Origin: Saprospiraceae bacterium
Lineage (GTDB): Bacteria; Bacteroidota; Bacteroidia; Chitinophagales; Saprospiraceae
Direction of reading: 5' to 3'
Assembly: GCA_016714085.1 (NCBI GenBank)
Contig: JADJNW010000022.1
Span: 15,595-79,594 of the forward strand
DNA length: 64,000 nt
Under the pieces are notes generated by a model. That model saw only the letters and a list, made by a program, of their open reading frames with translations. It ran no database searches and was not told the DNA's origin. Positions 29,084 to 38,882 of this stretch are shown here, piece by piece. The translations under genes were made by a program, and so were the position numbers. Numbering within the stretch: the stretch's first letter is position 1; the number at the start of each line of letters is the position of its first letter.

Positions 29084-30337
29084 TTAATTTGTTGACGTCA
29101 CTGCTTCTTCTAAAGCAGCGGATTTGGACTTATGTAAACCCGTTCTATTCCATAGAAAGTCAATTATTTTTAAATAAATAAGAAATATAAGAATATTGAT
29201 ATGAATATTAAACAAAAAATATGATAATAATGTAATAATCATCAGTATTGCCAACTCATCCAGCGAGTTTAGAATCAATTGTCCGAACTTAGAGCGAAAC
29301 ATCTTCACCAACCAAACCGGTTTCTCTACTTTCACATCAGAAAAAATTCGATAGCTTATAATAGTGAAAGCCAACAACATAAAGCATATCCAGCCAACCG
29401 AAATCAAATTTTGCCTGGCAACCAAAGTCAAATAAGCGTTATAAATCAACAGCAATCCTGGCATTTTGCCAAAAGGGGTATTGTGCATATCTGCCTCAAA
29501 ATCGCCGATCATAATAATCTTATTCTTGAAAAATGCCGCCATTTCTTCAGTCCCCAAAATATTATCCTTATGCATTTCCAGGATAGTCCCCATTTCATAC
29601 ACTGCAAAATTCGCATCGCTCAATTCTGTACCAATACGAAAATCCGAGCTACGTACTTTAAAATCGACAATAGGTGCAGGCAGACTCAGGCGTCTTTTAA
29701 AACGAAAAAAAGAACCCGTTTTTTGATATTGTACATCGTTCAATCGTTCATACATGACCAGGGGTATCGTTTTCAGCGAGTCATTCAGCATCAGCGGAAA
29801 CTTTAGAAAAAGTCCTAATGTAGCAGCATAAGTAGCAGGTGCATAAGGCATATGAACAACCGGGCGGATATAATTACCTTTTTTAGTTAAGTGACTCACA
29901 CCCAGTAATTTATGATCTAATTTAGCAAATTCTTGTGCCAATAAAGCATCATATTCAGTAGCATCTTCCAAAAGAACATCACAGACAACAAATCGCACAT
30001 CGGATTCATATTGATTGATCAAGTTAAAGAACTCCGCCAATTGCTGACGGTCGGTAATTACTTTTCGATGATAAGGACTAATATCTCCAAATTCATTCTG
30101 CGCATCAATGGTAGTCTTGTTCTTCGACACATTTACAAAAAGTACATCTTCCGGGTCGGGTTTGGGGTCAAAACCAAATAACGATTTTTTAGTAAGCGAT
30201 GACCATTTAATTAAAAAAGCTTCATCGCCAAATGTATAAGGTTGATTCAACCAAAAAAAAGTAAAAAATAGCATAAATAAGGCATTCCCTGCACTGATGG
30301 CCCACATCTTAAATCGATATTTTGTCTTTTTCCTCAT
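29084..30337 (-). CDS. CHASE2 domain membrane sensor
   Basis: 417 residues. One N-terminal transmembrane helix (AISAGNALFMLFFTFFWL, about 12-30) is followed by a ~270-residue extracytoplasmic CHASE2 domain. Its hallmarks are DVLFVNVSKNKTTID near the start, RFVVCDVLLED in the middle and FFKNKIIMIGDFEADMHNTP with FGKMPGLLLIYNAY at the end. Three C-terminal helices follow (SVGWICFMLLAFTIISY, LAILMIITLLSYFLF and ILIFLIYLKIIDFL). There is no kinase, cyclase or other output domain, so the signal must pass through partners. The ATG at 30337 (MRKKTKYRF) is used. It is divergent from the two paralogues and TPR-CHAT gene and is co-transcribed with the FecR-like gene. Confidence 0.88.
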   Translation of the reverse strand: MRKKTKYRFKMWAISAGNALFMLFFTFFWLNQPYTFGDEAFLIKWSSLTKKSLFGFDPKPDPEDVLFVNVSKNKTTIDAQNEFGDISPYHRKVITDRQQLAEFFNLINQYESDVRFVVCDVLLEDATEYDALLAQEFAKLDHKLLGVSHLTKKGNYIRPVVHMPYAPATYAATLGLFLKFPLMLNDSLKTIPLVMYERLNDVQYQKTGSFFRFKRRLSLPAPIVDFKVRSSDFRIGTELSDANFAVYEMGTILEMHKDNILGTEEMAAFFKNKIIMIGDFEADMHNTPFGKMPGLLLIYNAYLTLVARQNLISVGWICFMLLAFTIISYRIFSDVKVEKPVWLVKMFRSKFGQLILNSLDELAILMIITLLSYFLFNIHINILIFLIYLKIIDFLWNRTGLHKSKSAALEEAVTSTN

Positions 30338-30480
30338 ACTAATCAAAGATTCCTATTTTAAGTCTTGCAATAAAAATAACTGAATATGATATACAAACCT
30401 ATAATGGTCGGCGAAAATTATTAGAAATACGACCAAGTAAGCTAAAAAATACTTCTTGTATCCAAAAAACACAAAATGAT

Positions 30481-30492
30481 GTTTTGCAAAAC
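30481..30492. promoter_or_regulatory. 12-bp perfect palindrome, candidate operator
   Basis: GTTTTGCAAAAC lies in the ~506-base gap between the divergent CHASE2 gene and the first 260-residue paralogue. A dimeric repressor or activator could bind there. No regulator is identified. Confidence 0.35.
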
Positions 30493-30568
30493 GTTTTTAT
30501 GCTGTTTTTTTATTTGGTCGAATTCGGCACAATTTTTATCGCTTAAAATGCAAGTTAGACGACAAAAT

Positions 30569-30599
30569 TTTGCTAATCTTGCAAACGACACTATTTTTG
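30569..30599 (+). promoter_or_regulatory. consensus promoter for the paralogue/TPR-CHAT genes
   Basis: TTTG (30569-30572), exactly 19 bases, then TATTTTTG (30592-30599) reproduces the full Bacteroidota consensus. The ATG is at 30844, so the transcript would have a leader of about 240 bases. Confidence 0.75.
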
Positions 30600-30843
30600 T
30601 TGGTATAGAAAACATATAGCTTAGAAAGCTTACGGGTTAAAACCCTTTTCACTTTCAAAAACTTACCAATTATGTAAATCTGTCATTTTTACTTCTATTT
30701 ATTATAATTCTGAAATATCGTATCACCTGACTTTTAAAATGGCGAACAGTGATCTGTTTACTGAAATGCGTTAGGGTCACTTTCTCAGCTCAAAACTGTA
30801 ATATTTTTATTAAAATCATTATAAATAACTAAAACCAAACAGA

Positions 30844-31626
30844 ATGGATCATTCACTAAATTTAGCCGCCGAGCTGGTCGGTTTAAACTATCCCGTTCAG
30901 GTAAGCGGCTCATCTAAAACAGTGACTTTCAGCGCAGAAAGTATTTTGACGAATACACAGATCTATGCGCTATGTTATTACAACGACAACGCCACTTATC
31001 CTTTTCAATGGGGCTTTTTAAGATCAGACCAGACCTCCTTCTCTGTTACATTTCAGAAAAGCGGCTATGTCCGGTTGTTCGGTATGTTATTGCCGAGTGT
31101 GTACGCCACCCAAGTCAATAGTGCTGGTACGCCTTTTAATGTGATTGATATTGGTGTAGGCGACGGCACAGGCACTGATTTTGATGGTGTGATGGGCGCC
31201 CGCATTACGTTATCGTTTACTCCGCCTGCCAACTCGAATGTCGTACCTTACCGGGGTACTCCTGCAAATATATTCATGGTGACAGACTACTTGCATCAAC
31301 AGGGCTATTTACTTGATATTCACGACTCCGCTTTCGGCAATAACGCCAACCAGTATCAGACAATTGCGATACAGGTAGATGGCGACGTCCACAACAGTGC
31401 CATGATTGAGCAGATGGTTTGGATTCATCTTTTTGATAACAGTGGCAACCTGCTCGGCGTCGTAGATACCCTGAACAATACGATCGTCAATAATATTTGT
31501 AGTATCAACCTCGCCAATGGCTTCCAGATGATGGCATTGATACAAGGTAGTGGCAGTGGTAATACGTTTAATTTCTCTATTGGTGACCCGAAGAATGATG
31601 CTACAGTAAAAGTGGAAGAAGCTTGA
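30844..31626 (+). CDS. unknown beta-rich protein A, shares C-terminal tail with protein B
   Basis: 260 residues, no recognised family. There is no signal peptide or membrane helix; the N-terminus is MDHSLNLAAELVGLNYPVQV. Predicted strands alternate throughout (KTVTFSAESILTNTQIYALCYY, SFSVTFQKSGYVRLFGML, ARITLSFTPP, TIAIQVDGDVHN, WIHLFDNSGNLLGVVDT), suggesting two beta-sandwich-like halves. The last residues FSIGDPKNDATVKVEEA recur almost identically at the end of the protein encoded 267 bases downstream. The overall length and strand order are similar to that protein while the rest of the sequence is poorly conserved. It is first in a plus-strand set that ends with the TPR-CHAT protease. A role as a target or regulator of that protease is only inferred. 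Confidence 0.7.
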   Translation: MDHSLNLAAELVGLNYPVQVSGSSKTVTFSAESILTNTQIYALCYYNDNATYPFQWGFLRSDQTSFSVTFQKSGYVRLFGMLLPSVYATQVNSAGTPFNVIDIGVGDGTGTDFDGVMGARITLSFTPPANSNVVPYRGTPANIFMVTDYLHQQGYLLDIHDSAFGNNANQYQTIAIQVDGDVHNSAMIEQMVWIHLFDNSGNLLGVVDTLNNTIVNNICSINLANGFQMMALIQGSGSGNTFNFSIGDPKNDATVKVEEA

Positions 31627-31695
31627 GTCTATCAAGAGAAAGAATAGACTCTGTAATATTAATCAAGCAAAAGCGGCAATTAATTGCCGCTTTTG
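31625..31695. terminator. two consecutive hairpins after protein A
   Basis: The first stem is GAGTCTAT/ATAGACTC (31625-31632 and 31644-31651) and begins inside the stop codon. The second is a 28-base perfect palindrome (31668-31695, CAAAAGCGGCAATT half-site) ending in TTTTG. This could terminate or attenuate transcription in either direction and set the ratio of protein A to the downstream genes. Confidence 0.65.
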
Positions 31696-31893
31696 TTACA
31701 GTTTATCTTTGTAAATATGATAATATTTACTTTTAATTATTCTTTTTTAGCAAAAAATGTTACATTGAATAAATTTCTATTCTTTATTCAAAATAGCTTT
31801 GATCAGTGTATTAAGTTTTAAGAATTAATTATTATAAGAGTTTAATAATCTCTGCCTAAGCAAAATATTTTTAACCTTGTAAAATTTAATAAA

Positions 31894-32673
31894 ATGACAA
31901 ACCTACCGACCAACACACCGATCCCCATTGCAGAGGATTCACAACTCATTATCAATCACGTACCTAAATATAAAAAAGGTTCGAATACGCAATTCATAGT
32001 GGATGGTATTGGTGTGCAACCCAATATTTTAGTTTATTCTTACAACACTACGAATCGAGGGACCAATACATTAGTGGCAAGTAGCGCCCAGATCACGAGT
32101 CAAACTACTAATGGAATATTGAGCGTGAAGAGAACACCGGTGATGATGGCTGCTGCATTGCAATATGTTAATCAAGGAAATAACACTTTTATAATCGGCC
32201 CGGGTACGGCTGATACGCCTGCTGGATACGCGGCAAGTTTGAATATTCAGTTTTCCGCGAGTTCCCGCTCCGGCTATTCAGTTATTCAATCTTATCCTGC
32301 TAATCAAATTACCGATTTATTACTAGATCCAACGAATATTTTACCGACACAATATTACATTGATGTAAAGGCATTATCAGGAGGATTAGAATATATGCAA
32401 ATTACCAGTACAGATGTTCAAAGAGATGTACGAATACATATTTTGGCAAGCAGCCCATCGGTAAATGGTGGGAATCCATATTTACTTGGTATAATATATT
32501 TAGATGACACAACTGGAGTTGTCCAAAATCAAAATATTGAAACAAACTTAGGCGACTCCAGCGCAAATGTCTGGCTGCTCCCATTGGTTGCTTATGATCC
32601 ACCTACCAATATTGGTTCTTTTGATATTGGTGACCCAAAAAATGATGCCATTGTAAAAGTGGAAGAAGCATAA
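31894..32673 (+). CDS. unknown beta-rich protein B, paralogue-like to protein A
   Basis: 259 residues, no recognised family and no signal peptide. Strand-rich sequence (SQLIINHVPKYKKGSNTQFI, PNILVYSYNTTNRG, AASLNIQFSASSRSGYSVI, QYYIDVKALSGGLEYMQI, DVRIHILASS). The C-terminus FDIGDPKNDAIVKVEEA matches the end of protein A in 14 or more positions, and the coding DNA of the tail is also conserved. The TPR-CHAT gene starts 23 bases after its stop, so the two are co-transcribed. The intergenic region before it is AT-rich, and its own promoter is not obvious. Confidence 0.7.
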   Translation: MTNLPTNTPIPIAEDSQLIINHVPKYKKGSNTQFIVDGIGVQPNILVYSYNTTNRGTNTLVASSAQITSQTTNGILSVKRTPVMMAAALQYVNQGNNTFIIGPGTADTPAGYAASLNIQFSASSRSGYSVIQSYPANQITDLLLDPTNILPTQYYIDVKALSGGLEYMQITSTDVQRDVRIHILASSPSVNGGNPYLLGIIYLDDTTGVVQNQNIETNLGDSSANVWLLPLVAYDPPTNIGSFDIGDPKNDAIVKVEEA

Positions 32674-32696
32674 TTACATTATTAAAAATAATTAAA

Positions 32697-35600
32697 ATGT
32701 TGAAACATTCGCTATCGGGTTTCTTGATATCTTTATTACTGCTATCGTGTATATCAATAGCAGCTCAAAATAATATCCCAGATACCAGTGCAGATGTACT
32801 TGTTACAAGGGCGTTGGCTTGTCTGAAAGAAGAGAAGGTCGATAGCACAACTATTTATTTAGAAAAAGCGAGGCAAATTTATCTTGAGTATAAAGATTTT
32901 GGAAATTATATTTCTAATTTTATAGAAGTTGCTAAAACGCTTTATTCTTCAAACTATCACGAGAAAGGTATAAATATATTACATCAGGCGGATAAAGACG
33001 TAGCAAGCACTATGGATGCTTATGAAGGGCAAGTAGAAGTAGTATATCAAATTGCCAGGGGTTATTATTTTATCAAAAATTATGACACTTGTATAGACCT
33101 CATTTATAGCAATTTATCAAAAATAGATAGTAATTCTCTTGCATTTGCGGATCATAATAATTTGCTTGGCGTTTCTTATAGAGGTAAGGGTATGATTATT
33201 GAAGCTTTAAGCGCTTATCAAAAAACAGCCACTGTTAGAAAACAAATACTGGGAGTGAGGCATACGCAAGTGGCAAGTGTATTGAATAATATGGGTGTTG
33301 CTTACGAATACCTAAAACTTTATAATAAAGCATTAGAATGTTATAATCAAGCTTTTAATATCCGAGCAGAAATATTAAAAAAAGATGACCCGACGCTGGC
33401 GAATGTGCTTTTAAACATGGGTGGCTTGTTTGATATTAAAGGTGAATATAATAGTGCTGTCCAATATTACGAACGCGCTTTAGCTATTTTTCGGGCAAAT
33501 CCGGACGACTTTGAAGTTCGTATCGCTGATATTTTCAATAATCTCGCTGTTACTTATAAAAATAAAGGCGCATATCAAGAATCGACCTCTTATTACCAAC
33601 AAGCCATTCAAAAATATCAATCTTTACCAGATGATTATTCAGTAGAAATAGGTAATGTTTATATCAATTGGTCGAATCTTGCGGAATTACAAAAAAATCA
33701 TATTAAAGAAATAGAATTGAATCAAAAAGCCATTGAATTATACGCTCAAACATTAGAACCAAATCATCCGAGCTTAATAATGGCGCATAATAACTTAGGT
33801 ATTGCCTACGCGAATAGTGGCGATTATGAAGGTGCTTTAGCTGAATTAAAAGGACTTGTATCACTTATTGAAAATAACGAAGAACAACGTGAACGGTTTG
33901 CTAATGTAAATAATGATATTGCCGATGTTTATTACAAACTAAATAAATACGGAGAAGCAAAATTATATAATTTAAAAGCGTTAAATATTCAACAGGCGTT
34001 ATTTAATAACAAAAGTTATAAACTCGCTTACACGTATAATAATTTGGCGCAAATCGCTGAAAAAGAGGGCAATCGAAACGAAGCTTTACAATACTTACAA
34101 CAGGCTTTAGCCGCTAATCATAACGATTTCGAGGTGGAATATGAAAATGCAGCACCCTCGCCCTCAGGTTTTTTATAAATATGATTATTTCGTTGAATCA
34201 TTAATGCATAAAGCGCAACTGATGCGTATGGGTGGCGATCAAACTGCTTTATTACGCGCCAAATTATTATATGAAGTAGCCGACTCTGCCTTGACATTGG
34301 TGCGTAATGAATTATTATCTTCCGAAGATAAAATTCGACTTTCGGAAAAATTTTATAAACTATCGCAAGCGGCGATTGAAAATTGCATTCACCTGGCAGA
34401 AGTCTCTGGTTCTCAGCAGTATCTGGAAGAAGCGTTTGCATTTTCTGAAAAGAGTAAGAGTAATGTATTGGCGCAATCACTCGCAGCGAACCAGGCGAAG
34501 CAGTTTGCAGGCATTCCCGATTCCTTGATTGCATTGGAAGATCAATTGAAGTCAGACATTAATTTTTTTAATCTAAAATTAGCAGAGCAACCCGATAGTA
34601 TAGAAAAAATATTATATCAAAATGAGTTATTTACTGCTCAACAGGCTTATCGGAATTTAATTACTCAATTAGAAAATAAATATCCATTTTATTATCAATT
34701 AAAATATGATCAAACCGTGCCCCGTGTGCGTGCTATTCAATTCGCTTTGCCCGAAAACACTGCTTTAGTCAGTTATTTTACAGGCGATTCAGTGCTTTAT
34801 AGTTTTGTAATAAGTAAAAAAGATTTTGCAGTCTATCGCTCGGCAATTGGTAATAATTTTTATGAAGATCAGGTCGGTTTTCGCAAAAGTATTACAAATA
34901 AATTGGATGATGATTATATCATGTTGGCGAATAATTTATATCAAAAATTATTTCCTTTTAATATAGATAAAAATATTCAATCGTTAATCATTATTCCTGA
35001 CGGCACTTTGAGTAAATTACCATTTGAAGCGTTGCTTTCCAAAAAAGTAAATCCGAGAAATGAAATTAATTTTAGCCAATTGCCCTATTTAGTTAATAAT
35101 TATGAAATGAGTTATGCGCTATCAGCGAGATTATATTATCAGGAACAATCTGTAACTACTACACAGCAACAAAGTGAAGGTTTATTAGCTTATGCACCTG
35201 TTTTCGGTGAATTACAATCAACGGAATCCTTTATAAATGATATACGTAATCCTCTAGATAATCAGGGAATTAATCGCAATATTACATTTGATGGAAAATT
35301 TATTACACCGCTTCCGGCTACAGCCAATGAAATTCAGGCGATTGCAGCTGTTTTTAAACAAAAAGGACAAAAAGCAACCACTTTACTTTATCAAAATGCG
35401 AATGAAAAACGCCTCAAACAGCTTGATATCAGTCAAAGCCGTTATCTCCACATTGCTACGCACGGTTTTATTAATGAAGAACAACCTGATTTATCGGGCT
35501 TATTATTTTTTCCTGATACTACAGCAGCGGAAGATCATATTTTATATTCCGGTGAAGTGTATAATTTGAATCTAAACGCCCGATTGGTGGTGCTTTCCGC

Positions 35601-35877
35601 TTGTGAAACAGGACTTGGTAAAGTTACGAGTGGTGAAGGTTTATTAGGTTTATCGCGCGCATTTTTCTACGCTGGCGCAGAAAATCTGGTCGTATCACTT
35701 TGGAACGTACAAGATCAAGCGACTTCGGATTTAATGGTTGCATTTTATCAAGAACATTTAAATAATGATAGTAATAATTTTGGCAATCCATTACAACAAG
35801 CTAAATTAAATATGATCCGCACAGATCGTTTCAGCCATCCTTATTATTGGTCAGCTTTTGTATTAATTGGGCAATAA
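32697..35877 (+). CDS. exported TPR-CHAT caspase-like protease (frameshifted)
   Basis: About 1059 residues after removing one T from the T run at 34169-34174; the joined sequence reads APSPSGFYKYDYFVESLM. The signal sequence is LISLLLLSCISIAAQ, with either an LLSC lipobox or cleavage after AAQ. Residues ~60-480 are tandem TPRs (ALSAYQKTATVRKQILG, VLNNMGVAYEYLKLYNKALE, IFNNLAVTYKNKGAYQESTS, AHNNLGIAYANSGDYEGALA). The C-terminal CHAT domain carries the catalytic dyad His922 in HIATHGF and Cys969 in LSACETGLG, then GLSRAFFYAGAENLVVSLW. CHAT proteases are caspase relatives that act in several bacterial self-cleavage or immune systems, for example with Csx30 in type III-E CRISPR. Here the protease seems to face the periplasm. 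Confidence 0.92.
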
Positions 35878-35944
35878 ATTTTATATCATCTTTAACTAAA
35901 TAATTAATTTCTTCTTCGTAACTTCCGCATAAATTTCCCTGTTT

Positions 35945-37966
35945 ATGCTGCTGTTATTCGATTGGTCGCTCCCTGTCAAAGAGCCTGTGTTGCTGTTTAC
36001 CATCATTTTGCTGGTGATGCTGGTTGCCCCGGCTATCATGCAGCGACTGCGTGTGCCGGGCATCGTGGGTCTGATTTTAGCAGGAGCTTTGCTCGGGCCT
36101 TATGGATTAAATGTATTGGCTCGAAGTGAAGAAGTCGTATTATTAGGTACGATTGGTTTATTATATATCATGTTTTGGGCAGGTCTTGAGATCGATATGA
36201 TATCTTTTCGTAAAAACAGGCATAAAAGTCTGACTTTTGGATTGCTTACATTCGCTATTCCTTTAATTTTCGGCATTTTATCATCACATTACATTTTGGG
36301 TTATGATTGGCTACCCTCGGTGTTGCTGGCGAGTATGTTTTCTACGCATACTTTAATTTCATATCCGATTGCTAATCGCTTGCGCGTCACTAAAAATGAG
36401 GCGATTACGGTTACCGTTGGTGGCACCATCATCACCGATGTACTGGCATTGCTGGTGCTGGCAATCGTCTCTAATATTGCAACTGGCGACATGAATCTGA
36501 TGTTTTGGATTCGATTGGGTGTCAGTTTAACTATTTTTATTGCAATCGTATTTGGTTTAATCCCATTATTGGCACGGTGGTTTTTTCGAGTGGTAGAAAC
36601 GGAGCTCACTTTCCAATACATATTTGTATTAGCGATGGTTTTTCTATCTGCTTTTTTGGCAGAACTAGCTGGAATAGAGCCAATTATCGGTGCATTTTTT
36701 GCAGGATTGGCGCTCAATCGGCTTGTGCCGCACGCTTCGCCATTGATGGGCCGCATCGAATTTGTTGGCAATGCTATTTTTATTCCGATTTTCCTCATCA
36801 GTGTTGGAATGTTGATTAATTTGAATGTATTTTTCCAAGGAAAAGAGGCAATTATGGTTACAATTGTGCTGACTACTGTTGCCTTGCTGACCAAATGGAT
36901 AGCCGCGTGGTTGACCCAAAAAAGTTTTCGTTTTTCAAAAGTACAGCGGCAATTAATTTTTGGATTGAGCAGTTCTCATGCAGCGGCTACGATTGCCATT
37001 ATTTTAATTGGCTATAATCTGAATATTTTGGATGTTCAAGTTCTGAATGGCACGGTAGTATTGATTTTGATTACTTGCCTTTGGAGTTCTTTTACAACCG
37101 ATGTTGCAGCCCGAAAGCTTGTGCTGGAAGAGAATGAAGCCGATACGAATTTATCCAAACAGGAACAACGCATTTTAGTACCTTATTCTAATCCTAATAC
37201 GTTGACTTATTTGATTGATCTGGCATTACTGCTCAAAGCGCCGAACTCTGTAGAACCGATTTACCCACTTTCTATTATTCTTGATGGCGACGCTTCCCGA
37301 GAACAAGTGTTGACAAATCGCCGATTATTACAACCCGCGCTCGAACACGCCTCCAAAGAAAGTGTAAAATTACAACCCGTTCATCGCGTTGACATTAATC
37401 CCGTGGGTGGCATCTTGCGTACCGCTAAAGAATTGTTGGTTACTGATATTGTTGTTGGCTGGAATGGCCGCCCTTCTACGGCTGAACGTTTCTTCGGAAC
37501 GATTCTCGATAATTTACTCGAGCAAAGCCAGGAAATGATTTTTGTGAGTAAAATGATACGAGAACCCTTGAAACATCAACGTTTGCTGGTGTTTACCTTA
37601 CCTAATTGTCAATACGAAGCCGGTTTTTTGGAATGGATTCAACGCTTGGCTTATATGGCTTTGCATTTAAATATTCCAGTTGAAATTTATGCCGTATCAG
37701 AATCGGTAACTTATTTGCAGGAAGCTTGTCGCAAAGAAAAAGGATTAGCCAGTGTAAAGATTAAAACCTGGATGGATTGGGAGGAGGTCACGAATATTCA
37801 TCGACAATTAAATAATAATGATTTGCTATTATTTATCAATGCTCGTGCTGGTTGTATTTCTTTTGATAATGTCCTGGACAAGCTACCAACTTATCTCGAA
37901 AGCACTTTGCAAAATCATAGTTTTGTATTACTTTTCCCGAATGTAGAATATCCAGTAAATAACTAA
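35945..37966 (+). CDS. CPA2-family cation:proton antiporter with C-terminal Usp-like domain
   Basis: 673 residues. The N-terminal ~390 residues hold about twelve transmembrane helices of the Na+/H+ exchanger (KefB/NapA-like) fold: LRVPGIVGLILAGALLGPYG, MFSTHTLISYPIANRLRVTK, ELAGIEPIIGAFFAGLALNR and LSSSHAAATIAIILIG. The cytoplasmic C-terminal part contains two Usp-like alpha/beta halves (EQRILVPYSNPNTLTYLIDL, then VTDIVVGWNGRP with FFGTILDNLLEQSQ). It exchanges monovalent cations for protons at the inner membrane. Specificity cannot be read. It lies 67 bases after the TPR-CHAT gene but belongs to a common housekeeping family, so a functional link is doubtful. Confidence 0.9.
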   Translation: MLLLFDWSLPVKEPVLLFTIILLVMLVAPAIMQRLRVPGIVGLILAGALLGPYGLNVLARSEEVVLLGTIGLLYIMFWAGLEIDMISFRKNRHKSLTFGLLTFAIPLIFGILSSHYILGYDWLPSVLLASMFSTHTLISYPIANRLRVTKNEAITVTVGGTIITDVLALLVLAIVSNIATGDMNLMFWIRLGVSLTIFIAIVFGLIPLLARWFFRVVETELTFQYIFVLAMVFLSAFLAELAGIEPIIGAFFAGLALNRLVPHASPLMGRIEFVGNAIFIPIFLISVGMLINLNVFFQGKEAIMVTIVLTTVALLTKWIAAWLTQKSFRFSKVQRQLIFGLSSSHAAATIAIILIGYNLNILDVQVLNGTVVLILITCLWSSFTTDVAARKLVLEENEADTNLSKQEQRILVPYSNPNTLTYLIDLALLLKAPNSVEPIYPLSIILDGDASREQVLTNRRLLQPALEHASKESVKLQPVHRVDINPVGGILRTAKELLVTDIVVGWNGRPSTAERFFGTILDNLLEQSQEMIFVSKMIREPLKHQRLLVFTLPNCQYEAGFLEWIQRLAYMALHLNIPVEIYAVSESVTYLQEACRKEKGLASVKIKTWMDWEEVTNIHRQLNNNDLLLFINARAGCISFDNVLDKLPTYLESTLQNHSFVLLFPNVEYPVNN

Positions 37967-37973
37967 ATACAAT

Positions 37974-38810
37974 ATGATGCGATTTATTATAATTATAATA
38001 ATTTTATCAGGATTTATTTCCTGCGATGTTGCCAGCCAACCCCAGGAGAGTCAACCATCTCCATTTACTTTAGATAATTACAATTTGGTCTGGGATGAAA
38101 ATTTTAATAATAATGCGCTTGACTTAAAAAGTTGGGAATACCAACTCGGCGACGGTTGCCCGGACCTCTGCGGCTGGGGCAATAATGAAGGACAATGGTA
38201 CACCGATGATATTAAAAATGTATCTGTTAAAGATGGATTCCTGCATATCAAAGCATTGAAAGAATCAAAAAATAATAAGGAATATACTTCAGCTCGTCTG
38301 CGTACCAAAGGCAAGCGCGATTTTAAATTTGGAAGGATAGATATACGTGCCAAACTGCCCAAAGGACAAGGGGTTTGGCCGGCTATTTGGTTGTTACCGA
38401 CCGATGAAGTTTTTGGTGGTTGGCCCAAAAGTGGTGAGATCGATTTGGTAGAACTCGTTGGGCATGAGCCAAATGTACTCTGGGGTACCGTGCATTACGG
38501 CCCGGCTTGGCCGAATAATAAATTAGATAATAATCGATATTATTTGCCGAAAGGCGATTTTTCTGATGATTTTCACGTTTTTTCACTTCTCTGGCAGGAA
38601 AATGAAATGATCTGGTTGCTTGATAATCAGCAGATTTACCAGCGTATTATTCCTAATATGTTACAGCCTGAAAACTACCCTTTTAATGAGCGTTTTCATT
38701 TGATTTTAAACGTAGCAGTCGGCGGCAATTGGCCGGGTTATCCTGACACAACTACTGTTTTTCCGCAGGAAATGGTCGTAGATTATGTAAAAGTGTATCA
38801 GAAAAAGTAA
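37974..38810 (+). CDS. GH16 family glycoside hydrolase (laminarinase-like lipoprotein)
   Basis: 278 residues. Lipoprotein signal with a GFISC lipobox at about residue 19. The GH16 jelly roll is clear: LVWDENFNNNALDLKSWEYQ, GWGNNEGQWYTDDIKNV, RIDIRAKLPKGQGVWPAIWL, the catalytic GEIDLVELVG (nucleophile and acid/base Glu flanking Asp), and NVAVGGNWPGYPD near the end. The enzyme should cleave beta-1,3(1,4)-glucans at the cell surface. It starts 7 bases after the antiporter gene, and no other polysaccharide genes or SusCD pair are nearby. Confidence 0.93.
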   Translation: MMRFIIIIIILSGFISCDVASQPQESQPSPFTLDNYNLVWDENFNNNALDLKSWEYQLGDGCPDLCGWGNNEGQWYTDDIKNVSVKDGFLHIKALKESKNNKEYTSARLRTKGKRDFKFGRIDIRAKLPKGQGVWPAIWLLPTDEVFGGWPKSGEIDLVELVGHEPNVLWGTVHYGPAWPNNKLDNNRYYLPKGDFSDDFHVFSLLWQENEMIWLLDNQQIYQRIIPNMLQPENYPFNERFHLILNVAVGGNWPGYPDTTTVFPQEMVVDYVKVYQKK

Positions 38811-38855
38811 ATCCAGGATTTTAATTCCGTTCATAATGATCCGCTTCAAATTGCC

Positions 38856-38863
38856 TATTTTTG
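38856..38863 (+). promoter_or_regulatory. -7 box TATTTTTG of the SNF2 helicase gene
   Basis: TAnnTTTG match 19 bases before the ATG at 38883. There is no clear -33 TTG. Confidence 0.55.
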
Positions 38864-38882
38864 CTTTCCAATTTTAAAATTC

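Noticed and set aside
30844..32673. Proteins A and B as type IX cargo because of a shared C-terminal tail.
   Set aside because: They have no signal peptide and the tail lacks the beta-sandwich sorting domain; the shared tail must mean something else.
36301..36894. 197-codon frame opposite the antiporter gene.
   Set aside because: Antisense shadow of the transmembrane region; Thr/Asn/Ile-rich with no family features.
35945..38810. Antiporter and GH16 genes as part of the CHAT locus because they follow closely on the same strand.
   Set aside because: Both are common stand-alone families with no known link to CHAT or CHASE2; proximity alone is weak.
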